Source: Fundicoccus culcitae
Lineage (GTDB): Bacteria; Bacillota; Bacilli; Lactobacillales; Aerococcaceae
Assembly (NCBI RefSeq): GCF_024661895.1
Contig: NZ_CP102453.1
Location: 2,046,001-2,110,000 of the forward strand
Reading direction: 5' to 3'
Length of the DNA: 64,000 bases
Shown here: positions 46,364-56,295 of the stretch, piece after piece
How the letters are laid out: the number at the start of each line of letters is the position of its first letter
Numbering within the stretch: position 1 is the stretch's first letter
Notes under the pieces: generated by a model
What the model was told of the DNA's origin: nothing
Database searches by the model: none
What the model saw: the letters and a program-made list of their open reading frames with translations, nothing else
Translations under genes and position numbers: made by a program

Positions 46364-48397
46364 ATGAGTTATCAAGCTCTGTATCGGGTGTGGCGACCAC
46401 AAACCTTTGATGAAATGGTTGGCCAAGATATGATTGCCGAAACACTTAAAAATGCCGTAAAAAACCAACAACTCAGCCATGCTTATTTATTCACTGGACC
46501 TAGAGGGACAGGGAAAACCAGTGCGGCTAAAATTTTAGCCAAAGCCGTTAATTGTCCCAACCAAACCGATGGAAACCCATGTAATGAATGCGAGATTTGC
46601 CAAGCCATTACGCAAGGGCAACTGAGTGATGTGATTGAAATTGACGCGGCCAGTAATAACGGGGTCGAAGAGATTCGTGACCTCCGTGATAAAGTTCGCT
46701 ATGCGCCAACCCAAGCGGATTATAAAGTCTACATCATTGATGAAGTGCATATGCTGACAACCGCGGCGTTCAATGCCTTGCTAAAGACCTTGGAAGAGCC
46801 GCCTGAGCAAGTGATTTTTGTGTTAGCTACAACGGAACCCCATAAAATTCCAGCGACCATTATTTCACGGACGCAACGGTTTGACTTTCAGCGCATCCAA
46901 AACAAAGACCTTATTGACCGCATGGCCTTTATTTTAGAGAGTGATGAAATCGATTATGATGATGAAGCCCTAGCCATTATCGCGCGCGCCTCCAATGGTG
47001 GGATGCGTGACAGTTTGAGTCTTCTTGATCAATCGATTTCATATAATCAGCAACGAGTTAGTACCCAAACAGCTTTGCAAGTATCGGGAAGTCTTAACCA
47101 ACAAACTTTTGTCGACTATATTTTAGCGATTTATCAACATGATAGTAGTCAGGCAATTATGATTGTGGAAGAGCAATTGCAAAAAGGCAAGCAAGCCAGT
47201 CGTTTTATTGAAGAGTTGATTTTATTTAGTCGAGATATGTTGCTAACCCAGTTTTCCAAAACCAATCACACCTTGTTAACGCAAGAAGAGTTGGATACCA
47301 TCCGCAATCAAATTCCGGCAGACTACTATTACCGCATGATTGATCAGCTTAACCACGCCCAAAACCAAATGCGCTTTTCAAATCAGCCCGATATTTATTT
47401 GGAAGTGGCCACGATACAGTTAGCACAAGATGAGGATCAGCCGACGAACAGCCCGCAGCCATCCACACCAAATGTTCAAGCCTTACAAGACCGCGTGGCG
47501 GAGTTGGAGGAGCAAATTGCCTTTATCCAAACCCAATTGAAGGGTCAAGACCAAAGGATTACTGCGGCCCAGCAGTCGCAGCCAACCCCGAAGGTAGCGC
47601 CGCTTAATGAAAACACCGCTAATGAAAATAAATATCAGGAAACAGCGCAAGAGGTGGAGTTAACCCCTCGTCAACGCCCTCAGCGAAACAATGTGCGCTA
47701 CGCCTTGCGCCTAAACCATGTGTATCAAATTTTAAATGAGGCCACACGCAGAGATATTCAAACCATAAAAGCAGAGTGGACGAATGTCTTAAATCAGATT
47801 GCCCCGATTGAACGAGCCAAATTAGCTGGGACTAAAGTAAATGCAGCCAGTCCTACGCATGTGTTAATCAGCTTTGAAAATGAACAATTTGCAGCCAATT
47901 TCCAAAATAACACAGACCTACAAGCCCGCCTCCAAGAACTATTAGAAGCACTTACTGGCCAAGCTTATCAAGTTGAAGTCATGTTGGAAACGGAATGGGC
48001 ACGAACCCGACAAAATTATAAAATTTTGCGCCAACAAAACAATGGGCAACCTATTCCGATTAAGTTGGAAGAGGAAGAGACCGAGGTATCTGACAAGCCT
48101 AAACCAACAGCTACCAAGCAGCCGGAAATGCCATCCATGGCTGATTTGCTACCCAAAGTCAATGAAGCTGTACAAACGCCAACTAATGATGAGCCGGCCG
48201 ATCAACAAGACCCGTATGGTGACTTACCCGAACCTCCAGTAAATCCTGACGATAGCATGGATTTTGCTGACATGGATGTTGACCCATCCAATTTTGATGA
48301 AGCCACCAACTATGCGGTGGAAGAAATACCTGAAGTGATTAGCCAAGCTCAACAGCTTTTTGGGGCTGAAAATGTGACGATTTATTATGATCGGTAA
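46364..48397 (+). CDS. dnaX: DNA polymerase III subunits gamma/tau
   Basis: 677 residues. Walker A GPRGTGKTS, zinc-module Cys residues (NCPNQ, NPCNECEIC), Walker B IIDEVHML, SRC-like TIISRTQRFDF, then a proline/glutamine-rich tau region. Clamp-loader motor. ATG after AAAGGAAG. First gene of the conserved dnaX-ebfC-recR-tmk-darA-holB block. Confidence 0.95.
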   Translation: MSYQALYRVWRPQTFDEMVGQDMIAETLKNAVKNQQLSHAYLFTGPRGTGKTSAAKILAKAVNCPNQTDGNPCNECEICQAITQGQLSDVIEIDAASNNGVEEIRDLRDKVRYAPTQADYKVYIIDEVHMLTTAAFNALLKTLEEPPEQVIFVLATTEPHKIPATIISRTQRFDFQRIQNKDLIDRMAFILESDEIDYDDEALAIIARASNGGMRDSLSLLDQSISYNQQRVSTQTALQVSGSLNQQTFVDYILAIYQHDSSQAIMIVEEQLQKGKQASRFIEELILFSRDMLLTQFSKTNHTLLTQEELDTIRNQIPADYYYRMIDQLNHAQNQMRFSNQPDIYLEVATIQLAQDEDQPTNSPQPSTPNVQALQDRVAELEEQIAFIQTQLKGQDQRITAAQQSQPTPKVAPLNENTANENKYQETAQEVELTPRQRPQRNNVRYALRLNHVYQILNEATRRDIQTIKAEWTNVLNQIAPIERAKLAGTKVNAASPTHVLISFENEQFAANFQNNTDLQARLQELLEALTGQAYQVEVMLETEWARTRQNYKILRQQNNGQPIPIKLEEEETEVSDKPKPTATKQPEMPSMADLLPKVNEAVQTPTNDEPADQQDPYGDLPEPPVNPDDSMDFADMDVDPSNFDEATNYAVEEIPEVISQAQQLFGAENVTIYYDR

Positions 48398-48525
48398 GCC
48401 TCACAACTTACCAACCAACCAAAGAGACTTATTTGAGTGAAATGCCCATAAATGTTATGATAGAGTATAGAAAAAGATACAAAAGTGAAAAGCAGAATTA
48501 TTTATTTGAAGGAGCGATTTGTACG

Positions 48526-48849
48526 ATGCGTGGAATGGGAAATATGGGAAATATGCAAGGGATGATGCAGAAAGTCCAAAAAATGCAAAAGGATATGCAG
48601 AAAGAACAAGCAGAAATTGAAGCATCTGTTTTTGAAGCGAGTGATACTAATCAACTGATTACAGTAAAAATGACCGGTAAAAAAGAAATCGTTGAATTAG
48701 AAATTGCACCCGATTTAGTCGATCCTGACGATATTGAGATGTTACAAGATTTAATTATTGCAACCGTGAATGATGCGATTCAGCAAGTGGATGAAACGAC
48801 CGAAAAACGCTTGGGCAAATACACCCAAGGTATGAATCTACCGTTTTAA
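48526..48849 (+). CDS. ebfC: Nucleoid-associated protein EbfC/YbaB family
   Basis: About 107 residues. Methionine-rich N-terminus (MRGMGNMGNMQGMMQK), helix, beta-sheet, helix; tweezer dimers bind DNA. Start at 48526 after GAAGGAG; the longer frame has no site. Lies between dnaX and recR as usual. A core dispersed motif follows at 48856. Confidence 0.92.
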   Translation: MRGMGNMGNMQGMMQKVQKMQKDMQKEQAEIEASVFEASDTNQLITVKMTGKKEIVELEIAPDLVDPDDIEMLQDLIIATVNDAIQQVDETTEKRLGKYTQGMNLPF

Positions 48850-48889
48850 CCCCCTAATAAATATCACCCAAAGAAAGAAGCGTTGAAGA

Positions 48890-49486
48890 ATGCAGTATCC
48901 TGCGCCAATCGCAAAATTAATTAATAGTTTTACCAAGTTACCCGGCATTGGAGCAAAAACAGCTGCACGTTTAGCGTTTTATGTGATTGATATGCCTGAA
49001 ACAGATGTCACTGAATTTGCCCAAGCCTTAGTCAATGTTAAACGTGATTTAACGGTCTGCGAGATTTGTGGCAATATATCGGATACCAATCCGTGTCAAA
49101 TTTGCCAAGATGAAAGTCGTGACCAATCGATGGTTTTAGTTGTTGAAGATGCACGGGACGTTATGTCACTAGAGCGTATGCAAGAATATCATGGCTTGTA
49201 TCATGTCTTAAACGGGGTGCTGTCACCTATGGAAGGTGTAGGACCAGAGGACTTAAATGTGCCTGCGTTGATTAATCGTTTGCATGATGAAACCATTCAA
49301 GAAGTTATTATTGCAACCAATGCAACGGCTGAAGGGGAAGCGACTGCCATGTATCTGGCTCGGCTTTTAAAACCGGCTGGGATAAAGGTAACCCGTTTAG
49401 CACACGGTTTGTCCGTAGGTAGTGACATTGAATATGCGGATGAGATGACTTTATACCGCGCCATTGAAGGAAGAAGAGAAATTTAA
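48890..49486 (+). CDS. recR: Recombination mediator RecR
   Basis: 198 residues. HhH motif ([14 protein letters not shown]), C4 zinc finger ([16 protein letters not shown]), Toprim ([12 protein letters not shown]) and Walker-like end. Works with RecO at gaps. In the dnaX operon. Confidence 0.95.
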   Translation: MQYPAPIAKLINSFTKLPGIGAKTAARLAFYVIDMPETDVTEFAQALVNVKRDLTVCEICGNISDTNPCQICQDESRDQSMVLVVEDARDVMSLERMQEYHGLYHVLNGVLSPMEGVGPEDLNVPALINRLHDETIQEVIIATNATAEGEATAMYLARLLKPAGIKVTRLAHGLSVGSDIEYADEMTLYRAIEGRREI

Positions 49487-49510
49487 CTGAGAGGTTTGAA
49501 AGGATATAGC

Positions 49511-50146
49511 ATGCAGTCAGGCAAATTTATTACGATAGAAGGCCCAGATGGAGCCGGAAAAACAACCGTTATTAAAAAATTAGTTGAAAAATTAACCGCA
49601 CGCGGGATGATAGAATTATTTGTTACTAGAGAACCTGGTGGGAGTGCGATTTCAGAACAGATTCGCGAGGTGATTTTAGACGTTAACAACACAGCCATGG
49701 ATGCTCGGACGGAAGCTCTTTTGTACGCAGCAGCAAGACGCCAACATTTAGTGGAAAAAATAATCCCTGCCTTAGAAGCGGGTAAGTTAGTTATTTGCGA
49801 TCGTTTTATTGATAGTTCGTTGGCGTATCAAGGCATTGCCCGGAATATTCCCACCGATGAAATTTGGGCTATTAATCGTTTTGCTATTCAAGATTATTTA
49901 CCTGATTTGACTTTGTTAATTGATGTGCCTGCTGAAGTAGGTTTGAAACGTATTTATGCTGCTAAAGACAATCGTCAGTTTGACCGGCTGGATCAAGAAG
50001 GACTGGCTTTTCACAATATGGTTCGCCAAGCTTTCTTAAGCTTTGAAAAAGAAGAAGAACGTATGATTTTAATTGATGGGACGCAAGATATCGATACTGT
50101 TGTTGATGATTGTATTCAAGTGTTAGAAACACATAAGATGATTTAA
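49511..50146 (+). CDS. tmk: Thymidylate kinase
   Basis: About 211 residues. P-loop EGPDGAGKTTV, DR motif in CDRFIDSSLAYQG, and lid region. Makes dTDP. Start at 49511 after AAAGGATAT; the TTG five codons upstream is inside that site. Confidence 0.95.
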   Translation: MQSGKFITIEGPDGAGKTTVIKKLVEKLTARGMIELFVTREPGGSAISEQIREVILDVNNTAMDARTEALLYAAARRQHLVEKIIPALEAGKLVICDRFIDSSLAYQGIARNIPTDEIWAINRFAIQDYLPDLTLLIDVPAEVGLKRIYAAKDNRQFDRLDQEGLAFHNMVRQAFLSFEKEEERMILIDGTQDIDTVVDDCIQVLETHKMI

Positions 50147-50162
50147 ACGAGGAGGAATTATC

Positions 50163-50492
50163 ATGAAATTAATTATTGCTATTGTTCAAGACCAAGATCA
50201 AAATGTCCTAAGTAACGCTTTTTATGAGTCCAATGTGCGTGCGACCAAATTAAGTTCAACCGGTGGTTTTTTACGGGCTGGAAATACAACTTTCTTAGTA
50301 GGTATTGAAGAAAATCGTGTTGATGAAGTATTGGATATTATTAAACAGTCTTCCAAGGCGAGAGCCCAATATGTGTCTTCACCTGTGAATTTGGATGTCA
50401 GCTTAGATGTCTCTGCTTCTTACCCTGTTAAGGTAGAAGTTGGTGGCGCAACGGTCTTTGTCTTGCCGATTGATCAATTTTATCGTTTCTAA
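50163..50492 (+). CDS. darA: Cyclic di-AMP receptor DarA/PstA (YaaQ), PII-like
   Basis: 109 residues. PII-like trimer fold with KLSSTGGFLRAGNTTFLVG at the ligand loops. Binds c-di-AMP; output partner not settled. ATG after GAGGAGG. Its place between tmk and holB is conserved in Firmicutes. Confidence 0.9.
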   Translation: MKLIIAIVQDQDQNVLSNAFYESNVRATKLSSTGGFLRAGNTTFLVGIEENRVDEVLDIIKQSSKARAQYVSSPVNLDVSLDVSASYPVKVEVGGATVFVLPIDQFYRF

Positions 50493-50495
50493 TGT

Positions 50496-51485
50496 GTGAC
50501 TCTTATGCAAGCGAGTGTTGATCAAATTAAACAACATGTCAACGAATTGATTGCCAGTAACCAGCTTGCCCATGCTTATGCCTTTACAGGTGAAGCTTTT
50601 GATCAAAAAGTCGCAGTGACTACATATCTTGTCCAAGGGTTGGCCTGTCCTCATTTCGACGAGGAAGGCCAACCTTGTCAGGCTTGTAGCTTTTGCGAAC
50701 GGATTAGTAAGCAGCAATATACGGACCTATTCGTTCTTGAACCCGATGGGCAAACGACCCGCGTCGACCAAATTAGACAATTAAAAGATTGGCTCAGTAA
50801 AAGCCCGGTTGAATCGGATTTTAAAGTCGCGGTCATCAGTCGTGCTGAAACGATGAACCCCTCAGCAGCCAATGCTTTATTAAAGTTTTTAGAAGAACCC
50901 TTGGATAACATTTACATTATTCTTTATACAAACGCCATTGATTTATTGCTCCCAACGATTCAATCGCGGGTGCAAGTTTGGCATTTTGCTAAAGCCGAAA
51001 ACGAGGAGCGTCTCAATCGCCTATTAGAAGCCAACATAAGACCTAGACATGCTCATATTATTGTTCAATTAGCAACGGATGCTTTGGATCGTTGGATTGA
51101 AGGGTATCAAGAAGAGTCGTTTGATCAATGGATTAAAGGGCTTAATTATTTTTATCAAATGCTGATTGAACGCCAACCCCAGGCTTTTATCGTCGTTCAA
51201 ACGCACTTAAAATCTTTTTTATCCAATCAACAAGCCCAAGATGGCTTAGATTATTTAATGTTACTCAATCATCATTTATTAAAAAAACAAACGACAGCCC
51301 ATGCGGATGAGGCACGCACAGCCTATGCCTGGCTCGATGATTTAATCCAAAGCAAACAACCAAGTACTCAATCCGTTTTAGAATTGAACCAAGCCTTATT
51401 AACAGCTAAACAACAAGTCATGGCTAATGTCAGTGGACAACTAGCTTATGAGGGCATCGCAGTCAGCCAATGTGACTGGAAATAA
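50496..51485 (+). CDS. holB: DNA polymerase III delta' subunit
   Basis: 329 residues. DnaX-like N-terminal AAA+ fold with zinc Cys set (CPHFDEEGQPCQACSFCE) and SRVQVWHF, but with a degenerate Walker A (FTGEAFDQKVAVT), as delta' proteins do not hydrolyse ATP. Start GTG 50496 or ATG 50505; no clear ribosome site, so coupling to darA is likely. Confidence 0.88.
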   Translation: MTLMQASVDQIKQHVNELIASNQLAHAYAFTGEAFDQKVAVTTYLVQGLACPHFDEEGQPCQACSFCERISKQQYTDLFVLEPDGQTTRVDQIRQLKDWLSKSPVESDFKVAVISRAETMNPSAANALLKFLEEPLDNIYIILYTNAIDLLLPTIQSRVQVWHFAKAENEERLNRLLEANIRPRHAHIIVQLATDALDRWIEGYQEESFDQWIKGLNYFYQMLIERQPQAFIVVQTHLKSFLSNQQAQDGLDYLMLLNHHLLKKQTTAHADEARTAYAWLDDLIQSKQPSTQSVLELNQALLTAKQQVMANVSGQLAYEGIAVSQCDWK

Positions 51486-51506
51486 TATAAAGGAGGTGTG
51501 TCACTA

Positions 51507-51866
51507 GTGGAACAATCCGAACTCCAACTACTGCTACAACATATTGAAACCGAACAGAACAAATTAACCGATTCCATGAGCGAATTAAAACGAATGATTA
51601 ATCGATTAAATGAAGAAAATAATCGTCTACGCATCCAAAATGATACTTTGCTCTCACTGGTGACCGATTCAACTAAGGAAGAACATCCAACAACGACCAC
51701 GCCTGCCCAAAGCAGTGAAGTCAAAGCCAAAAATGGTCGCGAACGACTACAATCCTTTTATAATGACAACATCCATGTTTGCCATCCCTATTTCGGTTCG
51801 CGACGTCAAGAAGGCGAAGAATGTATGTTTTGCCAAGCTGTGCTTGACTCATTAGAAGTCGAATAG
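51507..51866 (+). CDS. yabA: Replication initiation control protein YabA
   Basis: About 119 residues. N-terminal leucine-zipper-like coiled coil (heptads in QLLLQHIETEQNKLTD and on) and a C-terminal zinc motif (HVCHPYFGSRR...CMFC). Contacts DnaA and DnaN to limit initiation. GTG at 51507, ten bases after AGGAGG. Confidence 0.88.
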   Translation: MEQSELQLLLQHIETEQNKLTDSMSELKRMINRLNEENNRLRIQNDTLLSLVTDSTKEEHPTTTTPAQSSEVKAKNGRERLQSFYNDNIHVCHPYFGSRRQEGEECMFCQAVLDSLEVE

Positions 51867-51911
51867 TTAACTTAATAGATAATGACATTGAATAATAAGG
51901 AGCTTAAAATC

Positions 51912-52670
51912 GTGATGCCATCAGCTAATACCGTCCCCTTAAAAGCCAACGAACGCATTGATGAATTGATACGTGAACAATTACAAATCATTCAAAGCCG
52001 CGACTATTTTACATTCTCGGTGGATGCTGTTTTGTTAGCGGATTTTATAACGGTGGCTAAAACGAAACCGCAACGGATTATAGACTTTTGCACCGGAAAT
52101 GGCGTCATCCCCTTGTTGCTTAGCCACAAAACTGACAACAAAATTGAAGGCCTTGAAATCCAAGCCGATTTGGTCGATATGGCTCAGCGGAGCCTGACGT
52201 TAAATCAACTGAACGATCAAATAACGATTCGTCAAATGGACATTAAAGAATTACAAAAGCCGGCCCACTTGTATGATGTGGTTTCTTGCAATCCGCCTTA
52301 TTTTCTGGTGGAAGACACCAAAGAAGCCCATCACTTGTCGTCGCACGCCATTGCACGCCATGAAATTCATTTAAGTCTCGAGGATTGGATCGCTAAAGCC
52401 GCCCTTATCATGCGTGATCGGGGCAAACTCTTTTTCGTCCACCGACCCAACCGCCTCGATGATATTATGCAAACCCTAAATAAATATCACTTTTCCATCC
52501 ATAGGATGCGCTTCGTGCACCCCAAAGCGGACAAAAACGCCAACGGCGTCCTCGTTGAAGCGATTTATCGCGGGGGCAATCACGGGGTAAAAATTTTACC
52601 CCCGGTGGTGGTGCATGATGCGGATAATCAATATACCGCGGAAATGAAGGCTATTTATTTTGGAGAATAA
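51912..52670 (+). CDS. tRNA1(Val) (adenine37-N6)-methyltransferase, TrmN6/YabB
   Basis: About 252 residues. SAM motif [13 protein letters not shown] and N6-methylase NPPYF motif ([11 protein letters not shown]). ATG/GTG start region at 51912-51915 after AAGGAG; an upstream ATG (51882) is possible. A core dispersed motif occurs in its coding strand at 52479-52490. Conserved neighbour of yabA and yazA. Confidence 0.88.
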   Translation: MMPSANTVPLKANERIDELIREQLQIIQSRDYFTFSVDAVLLADFITVAKTKPQRIIDFCTGNGVIPLLLSHKTDNKIEGLEIQADLVDMAQRSLTLNQLNDQITIRQMDIKELQKPAHLYDVVSCNPPYFLVEDTKEAHHLSSHAIARHEIHLSLEDWIAKAALIMRDRGKLFFVHRPNRLDDIMQTLNKYHFSIHRMRFVHPKADKNANGVLVEAIYRGGNHGVKILPPVVVHDADNQYTAEMKAIYFGE

Positions 52671-53004
52671 CACGCATTATTTTTATGTTTTATATTGTCA
52701 AGATCACAGTTTATATGCTGGCTACACCAATAATTTAACAAAACGTTTGCAAACCCATAATGATGGCAAAGGAGCTAAATATACCCGCGCAAGCCATCGC
52801 CGGCCAGTCCATCTGCTTTATGCCGAAGCTTGGCCAACCAAGGAAGCCGCTATGCAAGCCGAATGGCGCTTCAAACAATTGCAACGGCCTGCTAAAGAAG
52901 CGTATCTCAAGCGGGAAGGTGTCGCGCAAGTGACTGCGACAGGGGTATTTATTTTGAATCAAAAAAATCTGGATGGGGAGGGGCAAGATGCAAAAACAGA
53001 GTAG
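52660..53004 (+). CDS. GIY-YIG domain protein YazA
   Basis: 114 residues. Begins [24 protein letters not shown], the GIY-YIG signature (VLYC, AGYT), with Arg and Glu catalytic candidates in KRLQTH and AEWRFK. Starts at a TTG overlapping the trmN6 end by 11 bp. Small orphan GIY-YIG proteins of this kind have no settled substrate. Confidence 0.85.
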   Translation: MENNTHYFYVLYCQDHSLYAGYTNNLTKRLQTHNDGKGAKYTRASHRRPVHLLYAEAWPTKEAAMQAEWRFKQLQRPAKEAYLKREGVAQVTATGVFILNQKNLDGEGQDAKTE

Positions 53005-53857
53005 TTATCGGCAATCGGGCGGATGTTTGTATTTGGTACCGACGCCCATCGGAAATTTAGAGGATATTACCTTGCGTGCGTTAAGGTTATTGAAGGAAGT
53101 CGACTATATTTTGGCGGAAGATACGCGTCAAACGATTAAATTATTGAATCATTTTGAGATAACGACAAAATTGTATTCGTTCCATGAACACAGCCGACAA
53201 GAAGAAGTGGAGCGACATATCGAAAATTTAGCAGCGGGCCAAACGATCGCCTTGGTGTCGGATGCGGGGATGCCGTTGATTAATGATCCAGGCCACCCCT
53301 TGGTACAAGCGGCTTTATCACGTGATTTGCTGGTGGTTGGCTTACCGGGTGCCAATGCGGCTTTAACGGCCTTAATTACCTCGGGCTTGTCGGCGGAGCG
53401 CTTTACCTACTATGGTTTTTTCCCTAGACAAACCAAAGAGCAACAGGCCTTATTAGCCTTGGTCGGTGAGCGCGAAGAAACGGCCATTTTTTATGAGTCG
53501 CCGTATCGGCTAAAACAGACATTAGCGGCCATGGCCAAGGTATTTAGGCTAGATACGCCAATCGTAGTTGCCCGTGAAATCAGTAAGCAATACGAAGAAT
53601 ATTTACGAGGCTCCTTGGAAGAGTTGTATGCGTATTTTCAAAACCATACGGTTAAAGGTGAAATTGTGCTATTGGTTGAAGGGTTAGCTAAGGCGCGCGC
53701 AGAAGATGCAGCGTCCATTAGCGCATTACCCTTGAAAGAACAAGTTGAAAGGGTGATGGAAGAACATCATCTGAGTCCTAAAGAAGCCATTAAACAGGTA
53801 GCGAAAACGCAAGGTTTACGGAAACAAGACGTTTATCAGGCTTACCATGGTGAGTGA
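52988..53857 (+). CDS. rsmI: 16S rRNA (cytidine1402-2'-O)-methyltransferase RsmI
   Basis: About 289 residues. Tetrapyrrole-methylase fold: [70 protein letters not shown]. Methylates C1402 of 16S rRNA. Start at 52988 after GGGAGGGG, inside the end of yazA. Confidence 0.93.
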   Translation: MQKQSSYRQSGGCLYLVPTPIGNLEDITLRALRLLKEVDYILAEDTRQTIKLLNHFEITTKLYSFHEHSRQEEVERHIENLAAGQTIALVSDAGMPLINDPGHPLVQAALSRDLLVVGLPGANAALTALITSGLSAERFTYYGFFPRQTKEQQALLALVGEREETAIFYESPYRLKQTLAAMAKVFRLDTPIVVAREISKQYEEYLRGSLEELYAYFQNHTVKGEIVLLVEGLAKARAEDAASISALPLKEQVERVMEEHHLSPKEAIKQVAKTQGLRKQDVYQAYHGE

Positions 53858-53898
53858 ACGAGTCGTTTGAGTCAAAAGATTGCTGAGAGGAGCGGACG

Positions 53899-54903
53899 AT
53901 GTTATATCTTTTTAGTGCAATATTTGCCATTTTAACGATCATAGCCTGGTATATTCAGCGCCCATTTTTACAACCTATCGTGTTTGCGATTTATGGCATC
54001 GTCAGTTTAATTTTAGCTGTTTACCAGTCAAGCAGTTGGACCCCTATTTTTGTCGTTCGCTATTTTTTAATGATTATTAGCAGTCTAATTATCGTAGCTA
54101 TGCCAATCTTTATTCTGTTAATTATGCTGCTACTCATTTATAATTTATTACAGAAAAAGCAACAAACGGTTTGGAATCGTCTCATTAATATGGCGATGAT
54201 TATTAGTTTGACGCTGTTTCTAGTTTATACGGTTTGGGGTTTAATTAATATACGCACAATCGATTTTACCAGCTTTTATAGTTTATACAGCACATTAGCA
54301 CTTTATTTCACGACCTTATTTATTAGTTATTATTTAATTATTTTTGTTATTCATTTATGGCCGGCAAAAAACCCCAGCAATCTACTCATTATTTTGGGTA
54401 GTGATGTCGGCGAAAGCGGTGAGATCCTAGAAACCCTGAAACGCCGCCTGGATACAGGCTGCGATTATTATAATAAATATTCCCGCCTGTCGACCGAGCC
54501 GATTACTTTTATTGTAACCGGCGGTAAAGCCACTAAATATCGCTTAAGCGAAGCCGACTATATGGCGCAATATTTAATTGCTAACGGGATTCCGACAGAG
54601 CAAATTATTATTGAATCGCAAGCTGAAAACACGGATGAAAATTTTAGCTTTATTAAAGAAATCATTGAGTCTATGGACCCCAAGCCACAGATTTCGATTA
54701 TTACCAGTAAGTTTCATTTGATTCGGGCGAATTTTTTCGCTTGGCGACAATCGGTTAGAGCAAATTATATTGGCTCTAGTTCTCCGCTTTATCTTTGGCC
54801 TTATGCGATTATTCGTGAATATATTGCGTTTGTGATTTTAACCAAAGAAATTAACTTTGTGTTTCTTGTGTATTTAATTATCAGCATATTGCAAATATTT
54901 TAG
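53899..54903 (+). CDS. Membrane protein with DUF218 (YdcF-like) domain
   Basis: 334 residues. Five or six N-terminal membrane helices (residues 1-155), then a DUF218/YdcF domain (LIILGSDVG, FIVTGGKA, SEADYMAQYL, IIIESQAENTDENF, ITSKFHLIRA). Related proteins are linked to envelope glycan metabolism, but the reaction is unknown. ATG after AGGAGCGG. Confidence 0.8.
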   Translation: MLYLFSAIFAILTIIAWYIQRPFLQPIVFAIYGIVSLILAVYQSSSWTPIFVVRYFLMIISSLIIVAMPIFILLIMLLLIYNLLQKKQQTVWNRLINMAMIISLTLFLVYTVWGLINIRTIDFTSFYSLYSTLALYFTTLFISYYLIIFVIHLWPAKNPSNLLIILGSDVGESGEILETLKRRLDTGCDYYNKYSRLSTEPITFIVTGGKATKYRLSEADYMAQYLIANGIPTEQIIIESQAENTDENFSFIKEIIESMDPKPQISIITSKFHLIRANFFAWRQSVRANYIGSSSPLYLWPYAIIREYIAFVILTKEINFVFLVYLIISILQIF

Positions 54904-54920
54904 TAAAGGGAGTGGCCATT

Positions 54921-55124
54921 ATGGCATTGAAAGATGAAGATTTTTTATTAAAACAAACTAAAGACATCGACAAAGCGATGGAAGATTTAGGTTTAGTTTA
55001 CGAAGACAATTTGGAAGATGAACGGGAAGACCCTGTTGATCAATATGACTTTGACTTAGATAGTTTAGAAGAGAAAAAAGAAGCGGAAAAACCTGCCAAA
55101 AAGAAACCATTCTGGAAAAAATAA
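54921..55124 (+). CDS. Small acidic protein of unknown function
   Basis: About 67 residues, Asp/Glu-rich (DEDFLLKQTKDIDK ... YDFDLDSLEEKKEAEK) with a basic tail (AKKKPFWKK). Start at 54921 after GGGAG. Ends one base before the tag gene, so probably co-transcribed. Function unknown. Confidence 0.6.
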   Translation: MALKDEDFLLKQTKDIDKAMEDLGLVYEDNLEDEREDPVDQYDFDLDSLEEKKEAEKPAKKKPFWKK

Positions 55125-55669
55125 TGAAACGTTGCGATTGGATAACCAACAAACCCGATTATTACGTCACTTACCATGATACCGTCTGGGGCAAACCGGA
55201 ACACGATGACCGCCAACAATACAAATGGCTCATCCTTGAAATGTTCCACATTGGCTTATCTTGGCAACTAGTCTTGTCTAAGGAAGCCAATTTTGCTGAA
55301 GCTTTTGACAATTATGATTACACCATTATTGCTAACTATGGCCCAGATGATGTTGAGCGTCTAATCAATAACCCAGCGATTATCCGCCACCGCAAGAAAA
55401 TCGAAGCCGCCATCGCCAATGCTAAGGCGTTTATGGCAATTCAAGCTGAATGGGGCACTTTTGATGCCTTTATTTGGCATTTCAGCGAGGGTCAAACGAT
55501 TATGCGCGAAAAGGATACGCCAGTTAAATCACAATCCGATTTAAGCGATACCGTAACCACCGCCTTAAAGAAAGCCGGCTTTAAATTTATCGGCAGCGTC
55601 ACAATCTACTCATATTTGCAAGCCATTGGCATTGTGAATGACCATGACTGGGATTGCGCGTTTCGGTAG
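55124..55669 (+). CDS. tag: DNA-3-methyladenine glycosylase I
   Basis: 181 residues. Tag motifs RCDWITNKPDYYVTYHDTVWG (N-terminal), EMFHIGLSWQLVLSKE, and the C-terminal NDHDWDCAFR zinc-type ending. Excises 3-methyladenine. The last codons overlap a 15-bp sequence that is repeated at 55716. Confidence 0.9.
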   Translation: MKRCDWITNKPDYYVTYHDTVWGKPEHDDRQQYKWLILEMFHIGLSWQLVLSKEANFAEAFDNYDYTIIANYGPDDVERLINNPAIIRHRKKIEAAIANAKAFMAIQAEWGTFDAFIWHFSEGQTIMREKDTPVKSQSDLSDTVTTALKKAGFKFIGSVTIYSYLQAIGIVNDHDWDCAFR

Positions 55670-55730
55670 GTGGGATTAGGGTTAGGATTAGGATTAGGAT
55701 TAGGGTTAGGGAGCCACTGGGATTGCGCGT
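55647..55730. repeat. Telomere-like GGRTTA run between 15-bp direct repeats
   Basis: Six hexamers GGATTA/GGGTTA fill 55673-55708, ending GGG at 55711. They lie between two copies of ACTGGGATTGCGCGT (55647 and 55716), 69 bp apart; the first encodes part of the tag C-terminus. This looks like slippage plus a small tandem duplication. Confidence 0.85.
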
Positions 55731-56295
55731 AATAGCGACTAGTGCTAATTGAACTTGAAAAGGGGTACTAGTCATTGGAAGTTTGGAACGGCACACCAAT
55801 GGTTTCAAATGTATTATAGGAGTAAATGCGAGGTGACAGGTAGCGCTCACATATTGGGGCGCTTGTTGTGAGCGTGACAGGTAGCGCACACATATTGGAG
55901 CGTTTGTTGTGAGCGTGACGGTGAGCGCACACATATTGAGGCAGTTGTTGTGAGCGTGAACCTTAGCGGTAAATGTGTGACCATTAAATAAACTACAAAT
56001 TAGGCTATTCGGTCATGAAATTAGGTATTTGGTGACCTATTAGCTTTATTTAACGTTCGCTCACTTCCAGCTTACCTCCCTTCACTTCCCACATACTTAT
56101 AGTAAACCATAACACGATTATTAAACGCATTATAGTAAACCACAAAAACTATAACGCGACAAGTGAATGGTATTAAAGCAAAGACGATTTCCCGTACAAA
56201 TCTCACAAGCCTAACCATAGCTTCCATGTCACCCACCACCCCAGCGCCAACCTGCCACCCCACCACCCACCATCCCGAAAGGAGGCTACCTCAAA
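55670..56295. other. Repeat-rich intergenic region before the RpiR gene
   Basis: No gene. Contains the GGRTTA run, three CGCTCAC-family palindromes (55844-55956), a TCGGTCAT-family palindrome (56009-56039), and text near 56050-56100 that matches the D1/D2 repeat in inverted orientation. The apparent minus frame at 56072-56266 is not credible as a gene. Confidence 0.8.
55844..55966. repeat. Three tandem palindromes, 41-bp period (CGCTCAC family)
   Basis: Units at 55844, 55885 and 55926. Arms CGCTCAC/GTGAGCG (one mismatch in units 2-3) around exactly 17 bp, plus a 10-bp linker (TGACAGGTAG type). A further palindrome of the TCGGTCAT type lies at 56009, 83 bp on, nearly in the same register. Confidence 0.85.

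Noticed and set aside
55673-55711. True telomere
   Set aside because: Internal to the sequence, six units only, with genes on both sides.
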